Assembly (NCBI RefSeq): GCF_002813445.1
Contig: NZ_PHHD01000001.1
Location: 1,364,001 to 1,428,000 of the forward strand
Source: Pseudomonas tolaasii NCPPB 2192
Lineage (GTDB): Bacteria > Pseudomonadota > Gammaproteobacteria > Pseudomonadales > Pseudomonadaceae
Reading direction: 5' to 3'
Length of the DNA stretch: 64,000 nucleotides
Part shown: positions 16,209-25,462 of the stretch, piece by piece
How positions within the stretch are numbered: the stretch's first letter is position 1
How the letters are laid out: the number at the start of each line of letters is the position of its first letter
The notes under the pieces: generated by a model
The model's input: only the letters and a program-made list of their open reading frames with translations
Told to the model about the DNA's origin: nothing
Database searches by the model: none
Translations under genes and position numbers: made by a program

Positions 16209-19082
16209 TCAGGGAAAATCCGGATTTTTCCGTAACAATTCCGCCAACCCTTCGGCCTGCATCGGCCGACTGATCAGGTAGCCCTGCACCTCGTCGCAGC
16301 GCTCGCCGCGCAGGAAATCCAGTTGCTGCTGGTCTTCCACACCTTCGGCCACCACCTTGAGCGCCAGCCCGTGGGCCATGGCGATGATAGCGCGGGTGAT
16401 GGCGGCGTCTTCCCGGCCCTGGCCGAGCCCGCGAATAAACGTCTGGTCGATCTTCACGTAATCCACAGGGATGCGCTTGAGGTAGCTGAGCGATGAATAG
16501 CCGGTGCCGAAATCGTCAATGGCCAGCTTCACGCCCAGGTCGCGCAACTGCTGGAACGTGGCAATGATGTGCTCCACGCTGTCGAGCAGTTGGCTTTCGG
16601 TCAGCTCAAGCTCCAGGTATTGCGGGTCGAGGCCGGTTTCTTCGAGCACCTGGCGTACCAGGCTGACCAACTTGCCCTGGCGCAACTGATGCACCGAGAG
16701 GTTCACCGACACCCGAATCGGCGCCAGCCCCTCACGTTGCCACTCGCACGCCTGCCGGCAGGCCTGACGCAACACGAACTCGCCCAGCGGCACGATCAGG
16801 CCGGTCTCTTCGGCCAGGCCGATAAAGTCCCCCGGCGGCACCATGCCCCATTGCGGGTGGTCCCAGCGCACCAACGCTTCGGCAGCGTTCAGCTTGCCGG
16901 TGGCCAGACACAGTTTGGGTTGGTAGAACACCGTGAGCTGGCGCTCGTCAATGGCTTTGCGCAGGTGGTTTTCCAGTTGCAACCGCTCAAGGGTGCTGGC
17001 TTGAAGGCTGTCGGTGAAGAACTGGAAATTATTGCCGCCCAGGTGTTTGGCATGTTGCATGGCCATGTTCGATTGGCTGACCAGCGCGGAAATTTCCCGC
17101 GCATTATCTGGCAGCAGGCTGACCCCCATCGAGGCGCTGACCACCAGCTCATGCCCTTCCACCGTCACCGGCACGCGCAGCTTGGCGAGCAGCCGCGTGG
17201 CCACCCGCGCAAGGCTGGAAAGGCTGCCGTAGGCGTCGAACAGCACCGCGAACTCGTCGCCGGACAGCCGCGCAATGGTGTCGGCTTCGGGCAAAGCGTT
17301 GATCAACCGGCGCGCCATTTTTTGCAGCAATTGGTCAGCCACTTCATGGCCCAGGCTGTCGTTAAGCAGCTTGAAACGGTCGAGGTTGATGTGCAGCAAC
17401 GCCAGGCTGCGCCCGCCCTGGCGCACGCGCGCATGGGCCTCGCGCAGGCGTTCGCGGAACAGCGAGCGGTTGGCCAACCCGGTCAGCTCGTCGTAGTGCG
17501 TGAGGTAGCGCATGCGTTCTTCAGATTCACGCCGAGCAGACAGATCGGCGAAGAAGCCCACGATATGGCTGACTTTTCCCCGCACATCGCGCACGACATT
17601 CAACTGCAGCCATTGCGGGTACAGCTCGCCGTTCTTGCGCGTTTCCACCAGCTCGCCTTGCCAGGTGCCGTGGCTGAGCAACGCTTGGCGGATCACCGGA
17701 AAATGGCGGCGCGCGTCGCGGCTGCTGGGCAGCTCGACGACGTTGCGGCCAATCATGTCGTCGATTTCAAAGCCGGTGACGCGGCTGAACGCCTGGTTTA
17801 CGGCGATGAGCACGTAATTGGGGTCGAGGATCACGATGCCTTCGCTGGCGGCCTCGAACACGGTCGAGGCCAGTCGCTGTTGTTCTTCCAGAGCCTTGTC
17901 GGCGCTGATATCACGGCGGGTGCCGAGCATGCGTGTGACCCGGCCGTTCGGCGCGCGCTCCACGGCGCGGCCCCGGTCCTCGATCCACACCCAATGGCCG
18001 TCGCCATGGCGCACGCGGTATTCCACCTGATAGTCGTCGCTGCGGCCTTTAAGGTGTTCCACCAGCGCGCGCTTGAGCAACGGCAAGTCTTCGGGGTGCA
18101 GGCGCGGCTTGAGGTGGCTGAGCATCGCCGTGACGTACTCGGGTTCCAGGCCGAACAGCTCTTTAAGCTGAGTGTGATGGACTTCGTCGGTTTGCAGGTT
18201 CCAGTCCCACAGCCCCAGCTCACTGGCTTGCAGGGCCATGGCCAGGCGTGCTTCGCTTTTATTCAGGGCCAGGCTGGCGGCGTCCAGCTCCTGGCTGCGC
18301 TGCGCCACGCGGTCTTGCAGGCCGGTTTGCGCGTCACGCAGTTCCTGTTCGACCTGACGGCGCTGCTCGACTTCGCGCACCAGCTCCTGATTCAGTTGCT
18401 CGCTGCGCTGTTGCGCCTGCTGCAGATGCTCGATCAAGGCCTGGTTTTGAAAACGGCGCAATAGCCCTCGCTGGATCAGGCGGTTGACCTGCCACGCCAC
18501 CAGGCTCAAGGAGGCGAGCAGGATCAGCCCCAACACGCCCCAGCCTTGCTGCTGCGAGGTGCCGTCCCAGAACAGATAAATAATGGCCGGCACCAGGCAC
18601 GGCACCGCAAAGGACAGAAACGCGGGCAGGCTCACGGCGTAGGCCACGCTCGCCGACAGCGTCGCAGCGCCGATCAGGCCAAATACCCAGGCCTGCTGCA
18701 TAAAGCTGTTTGCCGGTACCAGCGCGATGGCGGCGGTGGCCAGGGTCAGGCCGCTGATCGCCGAACCGAGCATGAACATGCGCCCCCACACCGGCTGAGC
18801 CTGGCGGCTGGGCATCGCCGAATCAAAGGCAGCCACCTGGATCACGCGCAGCGCCACCAGGGCCAGCAGCCAGACCAGCCAGATGCTGTCCAACAAATAT
18901 TGCTTTGGGTTCCACAGCAACCAGGCGCAGACCAGGCCGTTGACCAACATCAATAGCGTCGGCAGCAGTGAACCTTGATACAGCAGGCGAGTGCGTTCGA
19001 CCGCCATCTCGGTTGCGTAATGTTTGCGGATGACTTGCGCAGGCGCCGCCGAGGGGCCGAGCAGGTCGGTACTGAGGGTCAT
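16209..19082 (-). CDS. Membrane GGDEF/EAL cyclic-di-GMP protein with PAS domains
   Basis: About 957 residues. The first 190 contain several membrane helices. A coiled coil (QQRSEQLNQELVREVEQRRQ) and two PAS/PAC domains follow (about 280-540), then a GGDEF domain in which the signature is SGDEF, then an EAL domain with EALVRW, ELTESQLLD and IDDFGTGYSS intact. The phosphodiesterase should be active; cyclase activity is uncertain. The start is ambiguous: ATG 19082 (MTLSTDLLG) is used, but an ATG at 19127 or TTG at 19133 would extend it. It is divergent from uvrD, as in P. aeruginosa PA5442-PA5443. The 279-base gap to uvrD shows no recognisable motif. Confidence 0.88.
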   Translation of the reverse strand: MTLSTDLLGPSAAPAQVIRKHYATEMAVERTRLLYQGSLLPTLLMLVNGLVCAWLLWNPKQYLLDSIWLVWLLALVALRVIQVAAFDSAMPSRQAQPVWGRMFMLGSAISGLTLATAAIALVPANSFMQQAWVFGLIGAATLSASVAYAVSLPAFLSFAVPCLVPAIIYLFWDGTSQQQGWGVLGLILLASLSLVAWQVNRLIQRGLLRRFQNQALIEHLQQAQQRSEQLNQELVREVEQRRQVEQELRDAQTGLQDRVAQRSQELDAASLALNKSEARLAMALQASELGLWDWNLQTDEVHHTQLKELFGLEPEYVTAMLSHLKPRLHPEDLPLLKRALVEHLKGRSDDYQVEYRVRHGDGHWVWIEDRGRAVERAPNGRVTRMLGTRRDISADKALEEQQRLASTVFEAASEGIVILDPNYVLIAVNQAFSRVTGFEIDDMIGRNVVELPSSRDARRHFPVIRQALLSHGTWQGELVETRKNGELYPQWLQLNVVRDVRGKVSHIVGFFADLSARRESEERMRYLTHYDELTGLANRSLFRERLREAHARVRQGGRSLALLHINLDRFKLLNDSLGHEVADQLLQKMARRLINALPEADTIARLSGDEFAVLFDAYGSLSSLARVATRLLAKLRVPVTVEGHELVVSASMGVSLLPDNAREISALVSQSNMAMQHAKHLGGNNFQFFTDSLQASTLERLQLENHLRKAIDERQLTVFYQPKLCLATGKLNAAEALVRWDHPQWGMVPPGDFIGLAEETGLIVPLGEFVLRQACRQACEWQREGLAPIRVSVNLSVHQLRQGKLVSLVRQVLEETGLDPQYLELELTESQLLDSVEHIIATFQQLRDLGVKLAIDDFGTGYSSLSYLKRIPVDYVKIDQTFIRGLGQGREDAAITRAIIAMAHGLALKVVAEGVEDQQQLDFLRGERCDEVQGYLISRPMQAEGLAELLRKNPDFP

Positions 19083-19361
19083 AGGCAGTGTTCTTATAAT
19101 GGTGAGCCCGAAACGTGCACGGAGCATACACAAGCAAGCGCCTGGGCCAAACTGCCCCAGGTCATAAATTCCGTAGGACGTTTAACCGCAAACGGTTGGG
19201 CCAGACAGCTTGAGCGAGACGTTGCGCGGGCTGCGGCCCATGACCGACCGGTCATCCCGCGCGGCAGAATCCTTGACCCGCCGCCGCAGCCCTTGACGTT
19301 TTCCGTTGACCATCCGGCATTGGCATTTGCCCCACTCCCCCGGGCACCCTAGAATGCGCCG

Positions 19362-21545
19362 ATGCGCGATGATCTCTCCCTTTTGCTGAACTCCCTCAAC
19401 GATGCCCAACGCCAGGCCGTAGCCGCCCCCGTTGGCCGTCAGTTGGTCCTGGCCGGTGCTGGCTCCGGTAAAACCCGAGTGCTGGTGCACCGTATCGCCT
19501 GGTTGATCCAGGTCGAGAACGCGTCCCCGCATTCCATCCTGTCCGTGACCTTCACCAACAAGGCCGCTGCCGAGATGCGCCACCGCATCGAGCAGTTGAT
19601 GGGCATCAGCCCGGCGGGCATGTGGGTCGGTACGTTCCACGGCCTCGCGCACCGCTTGCTGCGGGCGCATTGGCAGGAAGCGGGCCTGAGCCAGACCTTC
19701 CAGATTCTGGACAGCGACGACCAGCAGCGCCTGGTCAAGCGCGTGATCCGCGAGCTGGGCCTGGACGAACAGCGCTGGCCGGCACGCCAGGCGCAATGGT
19801 TCATCAATGGCCAGAAAGACGAAGGCCTGCGCCCGCAGCATATTCAGGCCAGCGTTGACTTGTTCCTGGCCACCATGCGCAGCATTTATGAAGCCTACGA
19901 GGCAGCCTGTGTGCGCGCCGGGGTGATCGACTTCTCCGAGCTGCTGCTGCGCGCCCTTGACCTGTGGCGCGACAACCCGGGCCTGCTGGCGCACTACCAG
20001 AAACGCTTCCGCCACATTCTGGTGGACGAGTTCCAGGACACCAACGCCGTGCAGTACGCCTGGTTGCGCCTGCTGGCCAAGGGCGGCGACAGCCTGATGG
20101 TGGTGGGCGACGACGACCAGTCGATCTATGGCTGGCGCGGCGCGAAGATCGAGAACATCTACCAGTATTCCGAAGACTTCCCGGACGCGGAGACCATCCG
20201 CCTGGAGCAGAATTACCGCTCCACCGCCGGGATTCTCAAGGCTGCCAACGCCTTGATCGCCAACAACACCGGGCGCCTGGGCAAAGAGCTGTGGACCGAC
20301 GGCGGCGAAGGCGAAGCGATCAACCTGTACGCCGCGTTCAACGAACACGATGAAGCACGCTACGTGGTGGAAACCATCGAAAGCGCACTGAAGACCGGCT
20401 TGGCGCGCAGCGACATCGCGATTCTTTACCGCTCCAACGCCCAATCGCGGGTGCTGGAAGAAGCCTTGCTGCGCGAGCGTATCCCGTACCGCATCTATGG
20501 CGGCCAGCGCTTCTTCGAACGCGCCGAAATCAAGAACGCCATGGCTTACCTGCGCTTGCTGGAAGGCCGTGGCAACGATGCGGCGCTGGAGCGGGTGATC
20601 AACATCCCCGCGCGTGGCATTGGCGAGAAAACCGTCGAAGCCATTCGCGACCACGCGCGCCACGCCGATGTGTCGATGTGGGAAGCCATGCGCCTGCTCA
20701 TCGCCAATAAAGGCCTGGCCGGTCGCGCGGCCGGGGCGTTGGGCGTGTTTGTGGAGCTGATTGAGAACCTCGCCGCCAAATGCGCGGAAATGCCTTTGCA
20801 CTTGATGACCCAGACGGTGATCGAGCAGTCAGGGCTGATTGCCTACCACGAAGCGGAAAAAGGCGAGAAAGGCCAGGCGCGGGTAGAAAACCTTGAGGAA
20901 CTGGTCAGCGCCGCCCGCGCATTCGAAAACGCCGAGAATGAAGAAGACCTCACGCCACTGGCCGCCTTCCTTGGCCATGCGTCGCTGGAAGCCGGCGATA
21001 CCCAGGCCGACGAGCATGAAGACAGCATCCAGCTGATGACCTTGCACAGTGCCAAGGGCCTGGAGTTCCCGTACGTGTTCCTGGTGGGTATGGAAGAAGG
21101 CTTGTTCCCGCACAAGATGAGCCTGGAAGAACCCGGCCGCCTTGAAGAGGAACGCCGCCTCGCTTACGTGGGCATCACCCGCGCCATGCAGAACCTGGTG
21201 ATGACCTACGCCGAGACCCGACGCTTGTACGGCAGCGAGACCTACAACAAGGTGTCGCGTTTCGTACGTGAAGTGCCGAAGGGGCTGATTCAGGAAGTGC
21301 GCTTGTCCAACAGCGTCAGCCGGCCGTTCGGCGGTGGCCAGCAGCAGAACGCCAGCCACCTGTTTGCCGGTTCCGAAATTCCCCAAACCCAATTCAGCCT
21401 TGGCCAGCAGGTCAGGCATTCGGTGTTCGGCGAAGGCGTGATCCTCAACTTCGAAGGCGCCGGCGCCCAGGCCCGGGTGCAGGTGAACTTCGCTGAAGGC
21501 AGCAAATGGCTGATGATGGGCTACGCGAAGCTCGAAGCGATCTGA
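19362..21545 (+). CDS. uvrD: DNA helicase II
   Basis: A 727-residue superfamily 1A helicase that unwinds DNA 3' to 5' in nucleotide-excision and mismatch repair. The order of motifs is complete: Walker A in AGAGSGKTRVL, motif Ia in SVTFTNKAAAEMRHR, Walker B in LVDEFQDTN, motif III in GDDDQSIYGWRGA, and the C-terminal motifs in QLMTLHSAKGLEFPYVF and VGITRAM. The last 60 residues form the Tudor-like RNA-polymerase-binding tail (RHSVFGEGVILNFEG). The start at 19362 gives the normal UvrD N-terminus. A type B repeat begins five bases after the stop. Confidence 0.96.
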   Translation: MRDDLSLLLNSLNDAQRQAVAAPVGRQLVLAGAGSGKTRVLVHRIAWLIQVENASPHSILSVTFTNKAAAEMRHRIEQLMGISPAGMWVGTFHGLAHRLLRAHWQEAGLSQTFQILDSDDQQRLVKRVIRELGLDEQRWPARQAQWFINGQKDEGLRPQHIQASVDLFLATMRSIYEAYEAACVRAGVIDFSELLLRALDLWRDNPGLLAHYQKRFRHILVDEFQDTNAVQYAWLRLLAKGGDSLMVVGDDDQSIYGWRGAKIENIYQYSEDFPDAETIRLEQNYRSTAGILKAANALIANNTGRLGKELWTDGGEGEAINLYAAFNEHDEARYVVETIESALKTGLARSDIAILYRSNAQSRVLEEALLRERIPYRIYGGQRFFERAEIKNAMAYLRLLEGRGNDAALERVINIPARGIGEKTVEAIRDHARHADVSMWEAMRLLIANKGLAGRAAGALGVFVELIENLAAKCAEMPLHLMTQTVIEQSGLIAYHEAEKGEKGQARVENLEELVSAARAFENAENEEDLTPLAAFLGHASLEAGDTQADEHEDSIQLMTLHSAKGLEFPYVFLVGMEEGLFPHKMSLEEPGRLEEERRLAYVGITRAMQNLVMTYAETRRLYGSETYNKVSRFVREVPKGLIQEVRLSNSVSRPFGGGQQQNASHLFAGSEIPQTQFSLGQQVRHSVFGEGVILNFEGAGAQARVQVNFAEGSKWLMMGYAKLEAI

Positions 21546-21549
21546 CACT

Positions 21550-21661
21550 GATCGTTCCCACGCTCTGCGTGGGAATGCCGCCTGGGACGCTCCGCGTCCC
21601 GCTTAAAGACGTGACGCAGAGCGTCACAGGGTGTGTTCCCACGCGGAGCGTGGGAACGATC
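21550..21661. repeat. 100-bp multi-hairpin repeat, type B (copy 2)
   Basis: It starts GATCGTTCCCACGCTCTGCG, ends GCGTGGGAACGATC, and contains GGACGCTCCGCGTCC and GACGCAGAGCGTC as inner hairpins. Located immediately after uvrD, it may act as a transcript end. From 21662 to 21828 the gap holds the promoter region of the Tim44-like gene and no other feature I can name. Confidence 0.92.
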
Positions 21662-21828
21662 GGTGGTTTGCCCTTGTTTTTTGGCCGCACGGGCCAATAT
21701 CTGTAATTAGTCCTACAGACCCTTCGGGTTTGATCTTACGCAAAAGCCCGAAACATTATGCCGCTAGCCAGTGTCACGACACCTGTGCAACATGGCGCGC
21801 GTGCAATCCACAAATGGGAATTCCCTTT

Positions 21829-22701
21829 ATGAAACGTTTTCTTAGCATCGCCATGGCGTTGTGCATCGGCCTGACGATGAGCCTCGACGCCAACGCCAAA
21901 CGCTTCGGTGGCGGCAAAAGCATGGGTTCGGCGCCGACTCACCAGACCAGCCAAATGGCTCCATCCGCCGGTGGCATGGGCGGCGCAGCCGCAACCGCCG
22001 GTGCAGCCGGTGCTGCGGGCGCTGCTGCCAAGGCCGGCGGTGCTTCGCGCTGGCTGGGCCCTCTGGCCGGCATCGCCGCCGGTGGCCTGCTCGCCTCCAT
22101 GTTCATGGGCGGCGGCTTCCAGGGCATGCAAATCTTCGACATGCTGATCCTGGCGGTCATCGCGTTTGTGATCTTCCGCTTTATCGCCGCCCGTCGCCGC
22201 AAGCAGCAGGAGCACCTGGCTCCGGCCGGCGCGCCGATGCAGCGTGAAGTGTTCGAGCAAAAGCCTGCCATGGGCTCGATCTTCGGTGGTTCTGCAGCGC
22301 CTGCTGCCGCCCGTCCGGTGATCAACGCACCGGCGTGGTTCAACGAAGAGCGTTTCGTCGAAGCCGCTCGCGGCCACTTCCAGGCCCTGCAACAGCACTG
22401 GGACGCCAACGAAATGGACAAGATCGCCGAGTTCGTGACCCCGCAGCTGCTGGAGTTCCTCAAGCGCGAACGCGCCGAGATCGGTGATGCATTCCAGTCG
22501 ACTTACATCGACGACCTGCGCGTACAGCTGGACGGTGTGGATGACCGCGCCGACAAGACCATCGCCACCCTGACCTTCAGCGGTGTGTCGAAGACCTCGC
22601 GTTTCGACCAGGGCGAAGTGTTCAGCGAAAGCTGGAACATGGAACGTCCGCAAGGCGAGAACCAGCCATGGCTGGTCGCCGGTATCCGTCAGAACGGCTG
22701 A
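21829..22701 (+). CDS. Tim44-like domain membrane protein
   Basis: A 290-residue protein. Residues 1-23 look like a signal peptide or anchor (MKRFLSIAMALCIGLTMSLD). A Gly/Ala-rich stretch and two hydrophobic segments follow (about 75-125), then basic residues (ARRRKQQ) and a C-terminal Tim44-like domain (about 165-290, from WFNEERFVEAARGHFQALQ). In mitochondria the domain tethers Hsp70 to membranes; bacterial homologues have no settled role. Start chosen for the signal peptide; upstream codons in frame run through unrelated DNA. A strong terminator follows, so it is probably monocistronic. Confidence 0.85.
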   Translation: MKRFLSIAMALCIGLTMSLDANAKRFGGGKSMGSAPTHQTSQMAPSAGGMGGAAATAGAAGAAGAAAKAGGASRWLGPLAGIAAGGLLASMFMGGGFQGMQIFDMLILAVIAFVIFRFIAARRRKQQEHLAPAGAPMQREVFEQKPAMGSIFGGSAAPAAARPVINAPAWFNEERFVEAARGHFQALQQHWDANEMDKIAEFVTPQLLEFLKRERAEIGDAFQSTYIDDLRVQLDGVDDRADKTIATLTFSGVSKTSRFDQGEVFSESWNMERPQGENQPWLVAGIRQNG

Positions 22702-22729
22702 TACCCGCGCGCTTGAGCCACTGGTAATA

Positions 22730-22756
22730 AAAACCCCGGACTTGTTCCGGGGTTTT
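22730..22756 (+). terminator. Rho-independent terminator after the Tim44-like gene
   Basis: A perfect 11-bp stem (AAAACCCCGGA / TCCGGGGTTTT) encloses a 5-base loop and ends in a T-run. It starts 28 bases after the stop codon. Because the stem is flanked by A and T runs it could work in both directions. Confidence 0.93.
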
Positions 22757-22836
22757 CTATTTCGCGGTTGCACTTATAGCGAGCTACTGTATAAAACGCC
22801 CCTATTAACCGCGCCAACAGCAAGAGGATCCCGGCC

Positions 22837-23244
22837 GTGGAAGAAATCATCGAACAATTGCGTGAAGCCAACGAACCGGTCCCGGTTCCTCTGGAGCTGC
22901 CTGACGAAGATCAACTGGTGGAAGTCGAGGAACAGCTGTTCATCAACATCCCGTTTGTCTTCAAGGAATTCCTGTTGACCGTCAGCGACGTGGTGTATGG
23001 CAGCCTGGAGCCAGTCACCATCACTGATCCCGGTTCGCACACCTACTTGCCGGAGGTGGCTGCAAACGCCTGGGACATGGGTGTACCGCGCGAGCTGATT
23101 CCGATCTGCCAGGACGGCGACGACTACTACTGCGTCGAAGAAGACGGCACCGTGGTGCTGTGGTCCGGCGAAGAAGAGATCGTTACCGAAGAGTCATGGG
23201 AATCGGTGTGGCACTGGGCGCGGGACGTCTGGCTGGAAAGCTGA
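22837..23244 (+). CDS. SMI1/KNR4-family protein
   Basis: A 135-residue acidic cytoplasmic protein. The core contains VEEQLFINIPFVFKEFLLTVSD and ends with VPRELIPICQDGDDYYCVEEDG, the two conserved blocks of the SMI1/KNR4 (SUKH) fold. Members are often immunity proteins against contact-dependent or polymorphic toxins, but no toxin gene is nearby and this solitary form is widely conserved in Pseudomonas, so a housekeeping role is equally possible. It lies between a terminator and a REP element and has its own promoter region. Confidence 0.85.
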   Translation: MEEIIEQLREANEPVPVPLELPDEDQLVEVEEQLFINIPFVFKEFLLTVSDVVYGSLEPVTITDPGSHTYLPEVAANAWDMGVPRELIPICQDGDDYYCVEEDGTVVLWSGEEEIVTEESWESVWHWARDVWLES

Positions 23245-23272
23245 GTCCCGAAACCGCTGGTGAACCCGCTTG

Positions 23273-23386
23273 TGTGGCGAGGGAGCTTGCTCCCGCTGGG
23301 CTGCGAAGCAGCCCCAACCAGGGCAACGCGTTTTGACTGTTTCAGGGCTGCTGTGCACCCCAGCGCAAGCAAGCTCGCTCGCCACA
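23273..23386. repeat. REP-type repeat (GTGGCGAGGGAGCTTGCTCCC variant)
   Basis: The left end TGTGGCGAGGGAGCTTGCTC and the right end GCAAGCTCGCTCGCCACA are imperfect inverted copies, with smaller GGGCTGC/GCAGCCC hairpins between. The family differs in sequence from the other REPs here. It lies between two convergent genes (SMI1 and the antiporter) and may serve as a bidirectional end. Confidence 0.85.
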
Positions 23387-23408
23387 GTGAATGCGCCAAA
23401 CCTCATAC

Positions 23409-25172
23409 TTAGTGCTCGGGCGTATCCTTGTGGTTATCCAGCGTCTCCAGCAAGGCGACCTGCATCCGCGTATGCACGCGGATGAACCAACGCCAGAGCA
23501 CTGCGGCCACCGCCGCCGTGACCACGGCGATCAGCACCAGCAACTTGTTGGTCGGCAGGATACTGGCCGACAAGGCTGCCAATAGCAGGAAAATCACCAG
23601 CAGCGACAGGATCGGAATCAACTCCGCAATCACCCGTCGCACCCGCTGGGTGTGACGCCCGGCCATCTCCGGTTTTACGCTCATCTCCGCCAGCAACATC
23701 GAAAGCGCCTTGAGCTTGCGGTACGCCGCAATCAAAAACGGCAGCGACAGCAACAACGCCCCGCCCCAGATCAACGCCTTCTGCCAGCTTGGGTCGCTGA
23801 CCCAGCCTTCCAGATACCCGCCGATGCGCGCAGCAAAAAAGCTGCCGGCAAAGAAGATCGCCACCACCAGCGCCAGGTTCACCCCCACTTGCAGGATGAT
23901 CTTGCGGATCATCGATGCCAGCATCGCGCCCTCGCCTTGCGGCTGGATGCTGCGCAGCCATTCGCCGTACATACCGAATACCCGGCTCATGCGCTTGGGC
24001 ATTACGGCGGCAATCTTCAACGACAAGGGGTCGGCGCCGCGAATCAAATAAGGCGTGAGCAAGGTGGTGATGGCCGACACAGCCACCGCCACCGGATAGA
24101 GGAAGTCGCTGGTGACCTGCAACGTCATCCCCAGCGCCGCGATGATGAAGGAAAACTCGCCAATCTGTGACAGCCCCATGCCTACGCGAAGGGAGGTACG
24201 ACCGTCGTTGCCAGCGATAAACGCCCCCAACCCGCAGGACAACATCTTGCCCAGCACCACTGCCACGGTGATCACCGCGATGGGCCAGGCGTATTGCAGC
24301 AGGATCTGCGGGTCGATCATCAAACCAATCGCCACGAAGAAGATGGCGCTGAACATGTCGCGAACGGGTTCGATCAGGCGTTCGATCTTAATCAACTGAC
24401 GGGATTCAGCCATGATCGCACCGATCAGGAAGGCGCCCAGCACCATGCTGTATTCCAGCTTCACCACCAGCAGGCAGAAGCCGAAACACAGGCCCAGTAC
24501 GGTGATCAGCAGCATCTCGTTGCTTTCGAACCTGGCCACATAGGCCAGCAGGCGTGGCACCAGCAAAATGCCGATAACCAGCGCGACAATCATGAACAGC
24601 GACAGCTTGCCGACCGTGGAGAACACTTCGCCGGAGCTGACCGTGCCGCTGACGGCGATGCTCGACAGCAAGGCGATGATGCCGATGCCGAGGATGTCCT
24701 CGACGATCAGCACGCCGAAAATCAGCTGAGCGAAACGCTGGTTTTTCATCTTCAGGTCGTTGAGCGCCTTGACGATGATGGTGGTTGAGGAGATCGCCAG
24801 GATCGCGCCGAGGAACAGCGAGTCCATGGTGTTCCAGTCGAACCAGCGGCCGATTTCGTAGCCGATCCAGATCATCAGAATGATTTCGAGAAAGGCCGCA
24901 ATGAACGCGGTGGCGCCGACCTTGAACAACTTGCGCAGGCTGAATTCGAGACCCAGGCAGAACATCAGGAAGATCACGCCCAGCTCGGCGAGGGTTTTGA
25001 TGGTGTCTTCGTCGTGGATCAGGCCGAACGGCGGGGTGTGGGGGCCGATGATGAAGCCCGCGACGATGTAACCCAGCACCACCGGTTGCTTGAGGCGGTG
25101 AAACAGGATGGTGACCACCCCTGCCACCAGCATGATCACGGCCAGGTCCTGGATAAAGCTGATGGCGTGCAT
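23409..25172 (-). CDS. CPA2-family monovalent cation:proton antiporter
   Basis: A 587-residue inner-membrane transporter. About twelve helices form the Na+/H+-exchanger domain of the KefB/YbaL group (AGVVTILFHRLKQPVVLGYIVAG and LGVIFLMFCLGLEFSLRKL are typical). Most relatives end in a Rossmann RCK domain that binds NAD or nucleotides. This one instead has about 190 residues with more hydrophobic helices and no visible nucleotide fold. The start at 25172 has AAGGAG 12 bases upstream. The ion may be K+ or Na+. In P. aeruginosa a comparable gene (PA5518) also lies beside the thioesterase and pdxY. Confidence 0.9.
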   Translation of the reverse strand: MHAISFIQDLAVIMLVAGVVTILFHRLKQPVVLGYIVAGFIIGPHTPPFGLIHDEDTIKTLAELGVIFLMFCLGLEFSLRKLFKVGATAFIAAFLEIILMIWIGYEIGRWFDWNTMDSLFLGAILAISSTTIIVKALNDLKMKNQRFAQLIFGVLIVEDILGIGIIALLSSIAVSGTVSSGEVFSTVGKLSLFMIVALVIGILLVPRLLAYVARFESNEMLLITVLGLCFGFCLLVVKLEYSMVLGAFLIGAIMAESRQLIKIERLIEPVRDMFSAIFFVAIGLMIDPQILLQYAWPIAVITVAVVLGKMLSCGLGAFIAGNDGRTSLRVGMGLSQIGEFSFIIAALGMTLQVTSDFLYPVAVAVSAITTLLTPYLIRGADPLSLKIAAVMPKRMSRVFGMYGEWLRSIQPQGEGAMLASMIRKIILQVGVNLALVVAIFFAGSFFAARIGGYLEGWVSDPSWQKALIWGGALLLSLPFLIAAYRKLKALSMLLAEMSVKPEMAGRHTQRVRRVIAELIPILSLLVIFLLLAALSASILPTNKLLVLIAVVTAAVAAVLWRWFIRVHTRMQVALLETLDNHKDTPEH

Positions 25173-25462
25173 GGCGAGGGGCTCCTTGAGGGTACTGGCG
25201 CTTTTCCCACTTCCGCGCGCGCCGTTGAACAGTCGCAACGCGCGGAAGGAAAAGTCGGCCCAAATCGTAAGAAATGCCCTGACACGGGCTTTTGAAGGTT
25301 AACACCGCGACTTCCGACAGAAAGCCGGTGCAATATATGGAAACAGATCGGTGCAGGCGTGACGGCAAGCCGCCCACCGGCGTCCCGTTAGGGATAGCAG
25401 CAAAGATTCCAGCACCCGCAGAGGTGCCTCCCCTACCGATGCCTACAACCCGTGAGTGTGCT
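25173..25462. other. Divergent intergenic region, antiporter to thioesterase
   Basis: Two hundred and ninety bases without a credible gene. It must contain both promoters. I see no palindrome, repeat or riboswitch-like structure that I can name. An open frame continues upstream of the thioesterase start but its sequence is not protein-like and lacks a ribosome site. Confidence 0.6.

Noticed and set aside
16569..18464. Plus-strand open frame within the GGDEF/EAL gene
   Set aside because: The minus strand carries clear PAS, GGDEF and EAL motifs. The plus frame shows biased composition only.
22837..23244. Immunity gene of a polymorphic toxin system
   Set aside because: The SMI1/KNR4 fold fits immunity proteins, but no toxin, secretion or Rhs gene is nearby, so the system is not supported.
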